Shown one piece after another: positions 30,333 to 38,709 of a DNA stretch of 38,709 bases; the stretch's first letter is position 1; each line of letters opens with the position of its first letter. Made by a program: the position numbers and the translations under genes. The stretch comes from Bacilli bacterium. GTDB lineage: Bacteria > Bacillota_I > Bacilli_A > Izemoplasmatales > Hujiaoplasmataceae. The notes below the pieces were generated by a model. The model saw nothing but the letters and a program-made list of their open reading frames with translations. It was not told the origin of the DNA and did no database searches. The stretch lies in the NCBI GenBank assembly GCA_016935815.1, contig JAFGQH010000071.1:1-38709 (forward strand), written 5' to 3'.

Positions 30333-32241
30333 AGGTTGGTTGATTTAGGAACTGGGAGTTGTACAGGTCGGCATAAACGCCATTCTTTTCCAACAATTCT
30401 TTATGGTTTCCTTGTTCCACGATCGCACCCTCATTCATGACTAGAATCAAGTTTGCATTCTTGATAGTGGACAATCTATGGGCGATGACAAAGCTGGTTC
30501 TGCCTTCCATCATGTAATCCATTGCATTTTGAATATAACTCTCTGTTCTGGTATCTACCGAACTCGTCGCTTCATCCAAAATCAGGATTTTCGGATTGCA
30601 AAGAATGGCTCTGGCAATCGTTAACAACTGCTTTTGTCCTTGTGAAATATTTGCGGCATCTTCTTTCAATACCGTGTCATAGCCTTGTGGCAAGGTTTCG
30701 ATAAAGTGGTGTACATGCGCTTGTTTACAAGCTTGAATCACTTCTTCATCGGTTGCGTCACGGCGTCCATATTTGACATTGTCTTTGATTGTCCCGGCGA
30801 ACAACCAAGTATCTTGAAGCACCATTCCGAAGAGTTTTCTCAGGTTGGTACGTTTGACATCAGTTGCTTTGACACCATCGATCAAAATGTTACCGTTGCT
30901 GACCTCATAAAATCTCATGAGCAGATTGACCAAAGTGGTTTTTCCTGCCCCTGTTGGTCCGACAATCGCGATTTGTCTACCTGGATATACTTCCAGATTC
31001 AAATCTTCGATCAGATGTTGTTCTTCCGTATAGGAGAAATCGATATCTTTGAATTCAACGTGACCAGTGAAATCGGATTCAGGGAATTCTGCCAAATCTT
31101 GTTCTGGAATCTCTTCCACTTGATCCAACAATTCGAAGATGCGCTCTGCACCGGCAACGGTGGATTGCAATTGATTGATGATTCCAGCGATATTCAAAAT
31201 CGGATTGACAAAAGATCTTTGGTAAGAAATAAAGATCGTGATATCACCAATGAGCAGTGGTATTGTGGCTCCAGCCAGAATACCTCCGACAAACACGACT
31301 GCGACATAGCCGATATTGGAGATGAACTCCATCAACGGACGAATCAATCCACTGAGGAATTGAGCGTCTCTTGCAACATCGGTCAAGTCTTGGTTGATCT
31401 TCTCGAATTCTTGATAAGATTCTTCTTCTTTGCCGAATAATTTGACAACAGTGCTTCCACTGAAGGTCTCTTCGATGTTACCATTCAAAGATCCCAAGAA
31501 ACGTTGTTGTTTGATGAATTTGGATTGAGATTTCTTCGCAATGACTTTGGTAAATACCACGTATAACGGTAATATCAAAATCGCAATCAAAGCGAGTTGC
31601 CATGATATGATGAACATCATAACCAAGACCCCGACAACCATGAAAACAGATGAAATCAAACTGATCAAGGTCTGTTGGATTGAGTTTGTCACGATATCGA
31701 CATCGTTTTGGAACATGGACAGGATATTTCCGGTTTGTTCCGAATCGAAGTATTTGATTGGCAATGTTTCCAATTTGTCTCTCATCGTTCTGCGGAACTT
31801 ACGACCCAATGTCACTGATACTTTGTTACCCATGACAGAAGCTACGATTTCCACAACATAACGGACTCCATACAGTACCAATATGATAATGAAATAAGTA
31901 AGAATGTTTGTCTTGGCCTCATCGAAAGTAATTGTACCGGTGATGAAACCTTGCATATCATTCATGATATGTCTTGTATAGTTCGGAGCGATAACAGCTA
32001 CCGCAACGACGATAGTGATAAAGATGGCGATGAACAACATTTGGACTTTGAAATCAGAGATATAACTTACTAATCTAGCGACAGTCCCTTTGAAGTCTTT
32101 CGCTTTCTCTTGAGGTGTGCTGAGTGCCCAGCCTGGGCCTCCGCCTCCTCCTCTACGTCTTGCTCCGCCTGGTCTTGGGGTCATCGGTTTTTGAGCATTG
32201 TTATTTTGGTTTTCTGGTTTGTTTCTTTTTTCTTCGCTCAT
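30331..32241 (-). CDS. ABC exporter half-transporter, catalytic-Glu subunit
   Basis: Type IV ABC exporter (multidrug/lipid type): six-helix membrane domain (about residues 60-370) plus nucleotide-binding domain. Walker A GPTGAGKTT is at 428-436, the signature is degenerate ISQGQ (532-536), the Walker B LILDEATSS keeps catalytic Glu557, and the switch His588 is present. The N-terminus (1-45) is a hydrophilic Gly/Arg-rich tail with GARRRGGGGGPG. With the neighbouring subunit it forms an asymmetric heterodimer like BmrCD/LmrCD; this subunit supplies the intact Walker B. It overlaps the upstream gene by 4 bases (ATGA). Substrate unknown; export of drugs or lipids is probable. Confidence 0.92.
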   Translation of the reverse strand: MSEEKRNKPENQNNNAQKPMTPRPGGARRRGGGGGPGWALSTPQEKAKDFKGTVARLVSYISDFKVQMLFIAIFITIVVAVAVIAPNYTRHIMNDMQGFITGTITFDEAKTNILTYFIIILVLYGVRYVVEIVASVMGNKVSVTLGRKFRRTMRDKLETLPIKYFDSEQTGNILSMFQNDVDIVTNSIQQTLISLISSVFMVVGVLVMMFIISWQLALIAILILPLYVVFTKVIAKKSQSKFIKQQRFLGSLNGNIEETFSGSTVVKLFGKEEESYQEFEKINQDLTDVARDAQFLSGLIRPLMEFISNIGYVAVVFVGGILAGATIPLLIGDITIFISYQRSFVNPILNIAGIINQLQSTVAGAERIFELLDQVEEIPEQDLAEFPESDFTGHVEFKDIDFSYTEEQHLIEDLNLEVYPGRQIAIVGPTGAGKTTLVNLLMRFYEVSNGNILIDGVKATDVKRTNLRKLFGMVLQDTWLFAGTIKDNVKYGRRDATDEEVIQACKQAHVHHFIETLPQGYDTVLKEDAANISQGQKQLLTIARAILCNPKILILDEATSSVDTRTESYIQNAMDYMMEGRTSFVIAHRLSTIKNANLILVMNEGAIVEQGNHKELLEKNGVYADLYNSQFLNQPT

Positions 32242-34073
32242 GCCAATTCCTCCTCATCCATCTGAGACAACGCGATTTCACGATAGACATCGCAGTCTTT
32301 CAATAATTCTCTATGTGATCCATAACCGACAATCTTACCTTCTTGCAAGACAACGATTCGATCTGCATCCATAATAGTTCCGATGCGTTGCGCAACGATA
32401 AATACGGTTGCGTCTTTAACGTTTTGTTTCAACGCTTTTCTTAGATTCGAATCGGTTTTGAAGTCGAGGGCACTGAAACTATCATCGAAAATATAGATTT
32501 TTGGTTTTCTGACGATACTTCTGGCAATCGAGATCCGTTGTTTCTGACCACCGGAGAAGTTGACTCCTCCTTGTTCGACTTCAGCGTTGTATTTCGCTTC
32601 TAAGGATTCAATGAAATCTTTTGCTTGAGCGATTTCGGCTGCTTCAGCAATTTCTTCATCGGTTGCATTTTCTTTTCCGAAGGCGATATTGTCTCGTAAA
32701 GTTCCGGAGAACAATAATGCCTGTTGAGGTACAAATCCAATCAGCGAACGTAGCTTGCTGAGTTTGATGTCCTTGATTGGAACCCCGTCAATTGTTAGAG
32801 ATCCCGCTGAGATATCGAACAATCTCGGAATCAGATTGACGATAGTGGACTTACCGGAACCGGTAGAACCGATAATTGCGATTGTCTCACCTGGTTTTGC
32901 AGTAAGACTGATATTGCAAAGTACATCGGTTTCCGCTTCCGGAAAACGGAAGTTGACATCGTCGAAGACGACTTCACCTTTAAACTCGTAATCATTATAC
33001 TCTTCACTACCGGTATCAAATATTGTTGTTTCTGTTTTCAGTACTTCTTTGATACGGTTGGCTGTAACTTGAGCTCTTGGATACATGATGAATGTCATCG
33101 TCAACATCAAGACACTGAACATAATTTGCATCGAGTACTGGAAGATTGCGGAAATATTCGCAATTCCTTGATAATCGATAATAGTGCTGCTAAAAACTAA
33201 ATTGTAAGCAGTATATAAAATACCTACCATGACGACGTTGAATACCAAATTGACAGATGGATTCAAAACAGCCATGATGCGTCCTGTCTTAAGTTGAAGA
33301 TTGTTCAAATCGATATTTGCTTCTTCAAAGCGTTCGACTTCTTGATCTCCTTGTCCGAAGGCACGGATGACTCTGACACCATTGATACTTTCTCTAGTAA
33401 CCATCGTCAAGCGGTCGATCTTCTTTTGCAATTGTTTGAACAGTGGTGCTACAAATACGAAGACCACGGCAATCAAGATAAAGAGTGTCAAGACGCCGAT
33501 TCCCAATGATCCGGTCAGACTAGCACTTTTGCGAAGCGCAAAGATGACACCCCCGATCATCATGATCGGTATTTGCAATACCATCCTAAGCAGCATCATC
33601 ATAAAGTTTTGCACTTGTGTGACATCGTTGGTTGCTCTTGTGATCAATGTCGATGTTCCAAATTTGGATGTTTCCGCTACTGAAAGTGCATTTACCTTTT
33701 TATAAAGGTCACTTCTTAAATCGCGGCTGACATTGGTTCCAATGCGACTGGATATCTTCATCAATGCAATTGCTGCCAGAGAGGAAACGAAGGTAACTCC
33801 CAACATGATCGCAGAATACTTTGCAATCACAGTAAAATCAGAAACCTGTTTTACAGAACAAGTGTCAAGCAACGGATCACAACTGGTACCTGCGGGCATG
33901 GTGTACCATACACCATTCACCTCTGTGGAATATTCCGCACTGATTCCTTCTCCTAAGATCTTACTCATATAATCCGGTAGCAACAATCCGCTGATAGCGA
34001 TCGCTGCGACCAATAGAAACACTACTATTACGCCCTTCCAATAAGGCTTTAAGTAACTAAACATCAATTTCAT
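32238..34073 (-). CDS. ABC exporter half-transporter, degenerate-site subunit
   Basis: Partner half-transporter (611 residues). Walker A GSTGSGKST is at 402-410 and the canonical signature NFSGGQ at 505-510. The Walker B reads IYIFDDSFSALD, where the catalytic Glu is Asp531, and the switch His is Gln552 (IVAQRIGT). These are the standard marks of the degenerate ATPase site in heterodimeric exporters. The first extracytoplasmic loop (about residues 43-75) is enlarged and contains CDPLLDTC, a possible disulfide. The ATG has GGAGG upstream and overlaps the marR end by 17 bases. Transcribed with marR, likely under its control. Confidence 0.92.
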   Translation of the reverse strand: MKLMFSYLKPYWKGVIVVFLLVAAIAISGLLLPDYMSKILGEGISAEYSTEVNGVWYTMPAGTSCDPLLDTCSVKQVSDFTVIAKYSAIMLGVTFVSSLAAIALMKISSRIGTNVSRDLRSDLYKKVNALSVAETSKFGTSTLITRATNDVTQVQNFMMMLLRMVLQIPIMMIGGVIFALRKSASLTGSLGIGVLTLFILIAVVFVFVAPLFKQLQKKIDRLTMVTRESINGVRVIRAFGQGDQEVERFEEANIDLNNLQLKTGRIMAVLNPSVNLVFNVVMVGILYTAYNLVFSSTIIDYQGIANISAIFQYSMQIMFSVLMLTMTFIMYPRAQVTANRIKEVLKTETTIFDTGSEEYNDYEFKGEVVFDDVNFRFPEAETDVLCNISLTAKPGETIAIIGSTGSGKSTIVNLIPRLFDISAGSLTIDGVPIKDIKLSKLRSLIGFVPQQALLFSGTLRDNIAFGKENATDEEIAEAAEIAQAKDFIESLEAKYNAEVEQGGVNFSGGQKQRISIARSIVRKPKIYIFDDSFSALDFKTDSNLRKALKQNVKDATVFIVAQRIGTIMDADRIVVLQEGKIVGYGSHRELLKDCDVYREIALSQMDEEELA

Positions 34074-34506
34074 TTATCATATCCTCCTCGCCATAATATT
34101 CTCGTAATAAATGATACATCTTTTTCGTCAGATTGGTGAGGACCATACGATCTTCATCTGTGATGACAGTATCAATCAAGTCATCCCAATCGGTAAATAT
34201 CTTATGTACCTTGTCTTTCAACTCAATCCCCTTTTGTGTGACTGAAAGCAAGTATCCGCGTTTGTCATCCGGATTGGTTTCTTTGATGATGTATCCATCT
34301 TTTTCCAATTGGTTGATTGCACGGGTCGTATGTGATTTGTGAAACGGCAATTCCGCTATCAAGTCATTCATCTTCATCTTTCCGGCTTTGGAAATACGGT
34401 GCAAATAAGGTGCTTCCGCTCTAGATATTTCCAATTCTTTAAAATGTTCATCCAGAAAACGATGATGATACTTGGTGATCAAATAATCATACTCAGTTTT
34501 TGGCAT
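34057..34506 (-). CDS. MarR-family transcriptional regulator
   Basis: Winged-helix MarR-type regulator, 149 residues from the ATG at 34504-34506; AGGAG lies eight bases upstream, whereas an upstream extension to 34551 would run through the promoter -10. The wHTH reads MKMNDLIAELPFHKSHTTRAINQLEKDGYI, with the wing NPDDKRGYLLSVTQKG (D-x-R motif) following at about residue 80. It is first gene of an operon with a heterodimeric ABC exporter, the classical arrangement for a drug-responsive local repressor. Confidence 0.92.
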   Translation of the reverse strand: MPKTEYDYLITKYHHRFLDEHFKELEISRAEAPYLHRISKAGKMKMNDLIAELPFHKSHTTRAINQLEKDGYIIKETNPDDKRGYLLSVTQKGIELKDKVHKIFTDWDDLIDTVITDEDRMVLTNLTKKMYHLLREYYGEEDMINEIDV

Positions 34507-34538
34507 ACCAATGGCTCCTTTCCTAGTGTACATTAAAC

Positions 34539-34569
34539 AGTATAAACTCATTTAGTTGCGTTGTCAACT
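34539..34569 (-). promoter_or_regulatory. marR-ABC operon promoter with operator-like repeats
   Basis: Minus-strand TTGACA (34562-34567), 17-base spacer, TATACT (34539-34544). An inverted repeat AGTTG-6-CAACT (34554-34569) covers the -35, and AACT-5-AGTT lies within the spacer. Both are candidate MarR sites. Confidence 0.78.
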
Positions 34570-34581
34570 ATTTTATTTCAG

Positions 34582-34612
34582 AAAAAAATCAGTTTCGGTG
34601 TGAAACTGATTT
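34582..34612 (-). terminator. terminator of the potABCD operon
   Basis: Minus-strand 11-bp stem AAATCAGTTTC/GAAACTGATTT (34586-34596, 34602-34612) with a 5-base loop and T run. Confidence 0.9.
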
Positions 34613-34618
34613 CATGTT

Positions 34619-35773
34619 TTAATTTGAGGTTTTTACCACGTCGATCATCGATGTGATATCATCGACGAAATCAGATGGTAAAGAAGTCAGAGGATAATAA
34701 GTTCCTTCTGCATTCTTATTATAATATGTCAAATTCGCATATGCCCAGTTGTGGTAAAAAGAATCTGTATCATCGATATGAGAAACAATCACGTCATATG
34801 CTTCATTGGTTGGAACAGCATAGCCGACGGATTCTGCATTCAATGCCATGATTTCCGGATCTAGCAAGAAGTTGATGAATTTATGCGCCGCGTCCAAATT
34901 AGTAGCTGTATAAGGAATCACCATATTGTCGATAAAGACGATGGTTGTGTCTGGAATATAGATATTGAAGTCCGCTGTGATTTCTTCGATGGTGCGTTCC
35001 TCATCCAATTGTATGTATAAACGATCTAGGAAGTCACCAGTATAAACAAATGCCATATCCAAGTTTCCTGCTTCAACATCTTTTTTCAACTGATCATCGC
35101 CCCATTGTGAAAAGTTGGCACCTTCCAAAACAGTTTGAGCATCAGACAGGAATGTTGCGCTGTATTCATTAGGACTGTGACCCAAATAAATCATTGCGGT
35201 TGCGTATGCGTCTTGAGGAACATCATACATCGCTCTGGATGCATTAGGAAAATAATCTGTTGAATTGAAAAACACTTCCCAACCATATTGGTTCAAAGCT
35301 TCTTCCAAACCATCCACGCGATTATTATAGATGATTCCGTAAGTACCCCAGAAATATGGCACTGCATATTCTGAATAGTCAACAGTATGACCGGTTCTTG
35401 CCAATGTGGTAGTCGTCATTTGATTGTAGATTTCCACAACTCCATCCATGTAGGTCACCAAAGCCCTGTTTGGAATTTGATTATAATCCAAAGGCAATAA
35501 CAGTTCTTCTTCTACCATCTTCTCAACCATGTAATCAGATGGGATAACTAGGTCATAAGCGGTCGTATTGCTTATGATTTTCGAATAGAACAACTCGTTT
35601 GAAGCAGCAATTGTCTGTTTGATGGTGATACCGTATTCCTCTTCGAATCGCGTGATTACGTCATCATTCAAATATTCTCCCCAATTGAGAAGTCTCAATG
35701 TTGGTCCTGAAGAACAGGACACTGCACTAATTGCAATCATCATCAATGTGACTGCGAGTAGTAATTTTTTCAC
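34619..35773 (-). CDS. potD: spermidine/putrescine-binding lipoprotein PotD
   Basis: Extracytoplasmic substrate-binding lipoprotein of the polyamine ABC importer. The signal peptide (MKKLLLAVTLMMIAISAVSC) ends with a lipobox-like AVSC; Cys20 would be lipidated, although -3 is Ala instead of the usual Leu. The mature protein opens with LRLLNWGEYLNDDVITRFEEE, typical of PotD/PotF. Further family features are YDLVIPSDYMVEKM (near residue 73) and VPYFWGTYGIIYN (near 137). 384 residues. The start is GTG, overlapping the potC TGA (GTGA), so coupled translation is expected; no ATG fits. It is the last gene of potABCD. Confidence 0.93.
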   Translation of the reverse strand: MKKLLLAVTLMMIAISAVSCSSGPTLRLLNWGEYLNDDVITRFEEEYGITIKQTIAASNELFYSKIISNTTAYDLVIPSDYMVEKMVEEELLLPLDYNQIPNRALVTYMDGVVEIYNQMTTTTLARTGHTVDYSEYAVPYFWGTYGIIYNNRVDGLEEALNQYGWEVFFNSTDYFPNASRAMYDVPQDAYATAMIYLGHSPNEYSATFLSDAQTVLEGANFSQWGDDQLKKDVEAGNLDMAFVYTGDFLDRLYIQLDEERTIEEITADFNIYIPDTTIVFIDNMVIPYTATNLDAAHKFINFLLDPEIMALNAESVGYAVPTNEAYDVIVSHIDDTDSFYHNWAYANLTYYNKNAEGTYYPLTSLPSDFVDDITSMIDVVKTSN

Positions 35774-36690
35774 TTCTTAATTTTCACTCTCCCTTTTCTA
35801 TTTTTTGATAATTCATATCCAATCAACGCAACCAACGTAAAGATGGTCAGCAGTGTTGAAAACGCATAGACCGAAGGACTTAGGTCACGTCTACCGATGA
35901 CACCATAAATCCATACGGACAGATTGTCGAAACTCATGCCGAAGGTTTCTCCGGTATTGAAGAAACTGATGACAAAATCATCGATCGACATTGTGAATGC
36001 AAGCAGCATTCCTGCAAATACCCCTGCTTTGATAGCTGGGATCAAAACTTTGACGATGGCCTTGAGCGGTTTGACTCCAAGATCCAAAGCGGCATCCATT
36101 AGATTCGGATCCGTCTCTTTCAGTTTTGGCATGACATTGAGAATCACAAATGGAATCGCAAAGAATAAATGGGCCAAAACCAAAGTTGGTAATCCAAAGA
36201 TGCTCCAAGCTTGTGGTAAGGATGTAAAGACGGTTTTGATGAAGGTGTTCACGAGAATGAACATCAACATCAAACTGAATCCGGTAACGATATCGGCATT
36301 CAGGATCGGAACATTGTTGAGCAGCATCCATTGTTGACGCTTCTTCTTGCTCATAGCGTAGAGTCCGATTGCAAAGAACGTTCCAAGAATCGTTGCTAAA
36401 GCAGTGGCAATCAGCGAAACGATCATCGTTGCACCTATCGCTGTCATCAAATCATCTTCCTGAAGAATGTTAGGATACCATTTCAATGAAATCGATTCGA
36501 AACTCGACATCACCGAACTGCTGTTCAGTGATTGGATTGCGATGATGATGATTGACAGATAAAGTCCAAAGAATATTACAAAGGACAAAACCTGTTTCAA
36601 AATACGTGTTACTGGTTTCAACTTGGAATAGTCGCGATAGCCATACTCTTTCAGAGTCGCTACCGGATAATCACTGTATCTGTCTGTCAT
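35770..36690 (-). CDS. potC: spermidine/putrescine ABC permease PotC
   Basis: Second membrane permease of the polyamine importer (306 residues, six hydrophobic segments after a longer cytoplasmic N-terminus of about 30 residues). The EAA loop that contacts PotA is DAALDLGVKPLKAIVKVLIP (near residue 200). The segment MSIDDFVISFFNTG (near 235) is characteristic of PotC. The ATG overlaps the potB stop by 4 bases (ATGA). Its GTGA overlap with potD shows that PotC and PotD are separate proteins here, in contrast to PotCD fusions known in some bacteria. Confidence 0.93.
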   Translation of the reverse strand: MTDRYSDYPVATLKEYGYRDYSKLKPVTRILKQVLSFVIFFGLYLSIIIIAIQSLNSSSVMSSFESISLKWYPNILQEDDLMTAIGATMIVSLIATALATILGTFFAIGLYAMSKKKRQQWMLLNNVPILNADIVTGFSLMLMFILVNTFIKTVFTSLPQAWSIFGLPTLVLAHLFFAIPFVILNVMPKLKETDPNLMDAALDLGVKPLKAIVKVLIPAIKAGVFAGMLLAFTMSIDDFVISFFNTGETFGMSFDNLSVWIYGVIGRRDLSPSVYAFSTLLTIFTLVALIGYELSKNRKGRVKIKK

Positions 36691-37547
36691 AGCAATGTCT
36701 CTCCTTCCTTATCGAATCGGGTCAATAATAAAATTGAGCCGAGAATCAAAATCAGGATCAACAATGCCAACATGGAACCGACATTGTAGATATTGTATGT
36801 GAATTTCGTTTCGATGATATTACCGATCAAAACGATGTTTCCATTACTGAGGATCTTAGGAATGGCGAATCCTGCAAATGTAGGCAGGAACACCATGATG
36901 GAACCTGATACGACGCCTTTAAAGGACAGTGGAAATACCACTTTCCAGAAAGTTTTGAAAGGTGTTAATCCAAGATCCAATGACGCTTCTTCCAGATTGA
37001 CTTCAATTTTTTCCAAAGCGGTGTATACAGGAAGAATCATAAAAGGCATATAGGTGAATATCAATCCAAACAATACCGCTGCAGGAGTTCCCACAGAGAA
37101 CGGCAGGATATCAAACCCAAAAATGCTTTTGAAGATATTGTTGTCTAACATGACGCTGCGAAGCGCTTCGCTACGAAGAATCAAATTGGACCACATTGGT
37201 AAGATGATGATCGTCAAGATGATGAATTTATTCTTGATACGAGACTTTTTGATTTGGTAAGCTAGAAAATATCCAAAGATAAAACTGACAAGTGTTGTGA
37301 TTGAAGCATAGATGAAACTATTTTTGAACGCTGTCAGATAGCTATTGAAGTATTCTCCATCGACCAGGGATTGGTTTTCCACAAGATCATTCCAGTGAGA
37401 CAGTTGGAAACTGATATCGCTCAAGTTGAAATTCGCTGTGGTCAGATTGCTTATCGCAATCAGAAGTATCGCCATGATCGGTAAAAATACCAGCAGTACC
37501 AGCCAAACCTGATATGGTATCGCAAGTCTCTTATAGAGACTATTCAT
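36687..37547 (-). CDS. potB: spermidine/putrescine ABC permease PotB
   Basis: First membrane permease of the importer, 286 residues with six hydrophobic segments. The EAA loop EEASLDLGLTPFKTFWKVVF lies near residue 190, and the N-terminal helix is followed by a long extracytoplasmic stretch (about 35-70) typical of PotB. The ATG lies within the last codons of potA (8-base overlap). Confidence 0.93.
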   Translation of the reverse strand: MNSLYKRLAIPYQVWLVLLVFLPIMAILLIAISNLTTANFNLSDISFQLSHWNDLVENQSLVDGEYFNSYLTAFKNSFIYASITTLVSFIFGYFLAYQIKKSRIKNKFIILTIIILPMWSNLILRSEALRSVMLDNNIFKSIFGFDILPFSVGTPAAVLFGLIFTYMPFMILPVYTALEKIEVNLEEASLDLGLTPFKTFWKVVFPLSFKGVVSGSIMVFLPTFAGFAIPKILSNGNIVLIGNIIETKFTYNIYNVGSMLALLILILILGSILLLTRFDKEGETLL

Positions 37548-38691
37548 TCGTTTCGACCTTCATCATATGAATTTCATACGGATCGATGGAAATTCCGATC
37601 GATTGACCGATTTCATAGCTCTCATAAGTGTGAAGCAATAGAGTTGTATCTCCGATTTCGACTTCAAGTTCGTTGTGAACTCCTTTGAATAAACTGAAAG
37701 TTACCTTACCAACCAGTTTCGCTTTGTCGAGTTCAACAACGTCGAAATCTTCCGGACGGATGACAACATCAACTTTTTCTCCGTTTGCGAAGTCATACCC
37801 CATGCAGGCGAAATCCACTCCAAGGAAATTGACCAAATCCTTTTTGATGTAGGTCCCCGGCATGATGTTGGATTCTCCGATGAACTGAGCGACATATCGA
37901 TTGACCGGTTCATTGTAGATCGATTTTGGAGTTCCGAGTTGCTGGATGATCCCATCTTTCATAACAACGATACGATCACTCATGGTCATCGCTTCTTCTT
38001 GGTCATGAGTGACGAAGACGAAAGTGATTCCGAGCTCGCGTTGCATTTCTTTGAGTTCATATTGCATATTTTGACGAAGTTTGAGGTCCAATGCTGCCAA
38101 GGGTTCATCCAACAAGAGAATCTGAGGTTTGTTCACCAAAGCTCTTGCCAAAGCAACACGTTGTTGCTGTCCACCGGAAATCTGATCGATTTTACGATTT
38201 TCATATCCGGATAATTTGACCAATGCCAAAGCCTCTTTGACTGCTGCTTCGATTTTATTGCTGATGACCTTACGAATCAACCGGTTCGATACCTCTTTAT
38301 CTCCGGCGAATTCTTTTGCCTCTGCTTTGACTTTCTCTTCATTGAAAAAGTGTAGCAAGTATTCCCAGGAACGATTGTTCAAACCAAATGCAACATTATC
38401 ATATACGTTCAAATGTGGGAACAAAGCATATCGTTGAAATACGGTATGTATCGGTCTGGCATATGGCGGAAGATTGTTGAACAATTTTCCGTTGATGATG
38501 ATCTCGCCCTGGTCCGGCTGAACAAATCCTGCAATCATTCTCAGGGTTGTGGTTTTTCCACATCCGGACGGTCCAAGTAGTGTAACAAATTCATTTGGAT
38601 AAATAGCTAGATTCACATCATTAACAACATTCTCATCATCATAGGTCTTTGTGACATGGATGAGTTCGATTAACGGTTTCTTCGTTGCCAT
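37540..38691 (-). CDS. potA: spermidine/putrescine ABC transporter ATPase PotA
   Basis: Cytoplasmic ATPase driving polyamine import (383 residues). Walker A GPSGCGKTT is at 40-48, Q-loop Gln85 in VFQRYALFPH, signature SGGQQQR at 171-177, Walker B LLLDEP with D194/E195, and switch His in VTHDQEEA. A C-terminal TOBE-type domain (about 270-383) follows. Between the Q-loop and the signature there is an insertion of roughly 40 residues (about 104-147), charged and helical, absent from usual PotA. GGGGAGG precedes the ATG. The operon promoter lies outside the window. Confidence 0.95.
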   Translation of the reverse strand: MATKKPLIELIHVTKTYDDENVVNDVNLAIYPNEFVTLLGPSGCGKTTTLRMIAGFVQPDQGEIIINGKLFNNLPPYARPIHTVFQRYALFPHLNVYDNVAFGLNNRSWEYLLHFFNEEKVKAEAKEFAGDKEVSNRLIRKVISNKIEAAVKEALALVKLSGYENRKIDQISGGQQQRVALARALVNKPQILLLDEPLAALDLKLRQNMQYELKEMQRELGITFVFVTHDQEEAMTMSDRIVVMKDGIIQQLGTPKSIYNEPVNRYVAQFIGESNIMPGTYIKKDLVNFLGVDFACMGYDFANGEKVDVVIRPEDFDVVELDKAKLVGKVTFSLFKGVHNELEVEIGDTTLLLHTYESYEIGQSIGISIDPYEIHMMKVETNE

Positions 38692-38709
38692 AGGTACCTC
38701 CCCACAAAA

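Noticed and set aside
30685-31440. Plus-strand open frame of 251 codons opposite the ABC exporter gene
   Set aside because: It is the antisense shadow of a well-conserved ATPase; cysteine- and phenylalanine-rich translation without a start signal.
34507-34551. N-terminal extension of MarR
   Set aside because: It would overlap the -10 element of the operon promoter, whereas the ATG at 34506 has a good Shine-Dalgarno sequence.
1-38709. CRISPR arrays, tRNA/rRNA genes, insertion sequences, attachment sites
   Set aside because: None was seen on either strand by reading; spacing between genes is mostly too short to hold them.

Overview
The window looks like chromosome of a low-GC member of the Bacillota/Mycoplasmatota radiation, by eye about 40% G+C. 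Gene families (Spx, TrmR/TrhP, RecD2-AlaS-RuvX order, T-box leaders, PepF, PotABCD, PopT) fit a Bacillus-type core as kept by free-living Mollicutes relatives such as Acholeplasma- or Izemoplasma-like bacteria; this placement is an inference. UGA is used as an ordinary stop in many tightly overlapping gene junctions, so the Mycoplasma UGA=Trp code is not in use. No phage, transposon, CRISPR array, rRNA or tRNA gene was seen.

Layout. (1) 1-10560, all minus strand: pepP-recD2, then T-box-controlled alaS leading a compact operon alaS-ruvX-DUF1292-trmR-trhP1-trhP2-udk, in which trmR/trhP1/trhP2 are expected to make 5-methoxyuridine at tRNA wobble position 34. (2) 10618-12485 minus: an autoregulated-looking PadR/DUF1700(HAAS)/DUF4097 envelope-sensing cassette. 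(3) 12486-14947 plus: a large flotillin-like SPFH membrane protein. (4) 14953-17279 minus: a VTT/TMEM64-type membrane protein, gap and spx. (5) 17317-20388 plus: pepF and T-box-controlled trpS. (6) 20395-22434 minus: an MFS transporter, HPr and a membrane-tethered EIIB-like protein that lacks the phospho-cysteine. (7) 22486-23064 plus: ppa. (8) 23122-25591 minus: small genes (DUF1801, a membrane protein with a large upstream dyad) and an SDR/APH-type kinase pair. (9) 25597-30283 minus: the overlapping operon rimO-popT-M20 peptidase-amidohydrolase. (10) 30304-34567 minus: marR plus a heterodimeric ABC exporter. (11) 34582-38691 minus: potABCD polyamine importer, cut off upstream by the window edge.

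Most operons are bounded by clear hairpin terminators and sigmaA-type promoters. Several promoters appear to sit inside the 3' end or terminator of the preceding gene (gap/VTT, ptsH/MFS). Start codons were reassigned for trhP2, trmR, pepP, the SPFH gene, rimO, marR and a small membrane protein, because the Shine-Dalgarno sequence supports an internal start.

The most unusual observation is the two-gene unit encoding HPr and a membrane-anchored EIIB-like domain in which the phosphorylated cysteine is replaced by glutamate. Other points of interest are repeated beta-rich modules ahead of the SPFH domain, a cysteine cluster in an Spx C-terminal extension, a helical insertion in PotA, and an unexplained 50-bp dyad at 23825-23874.
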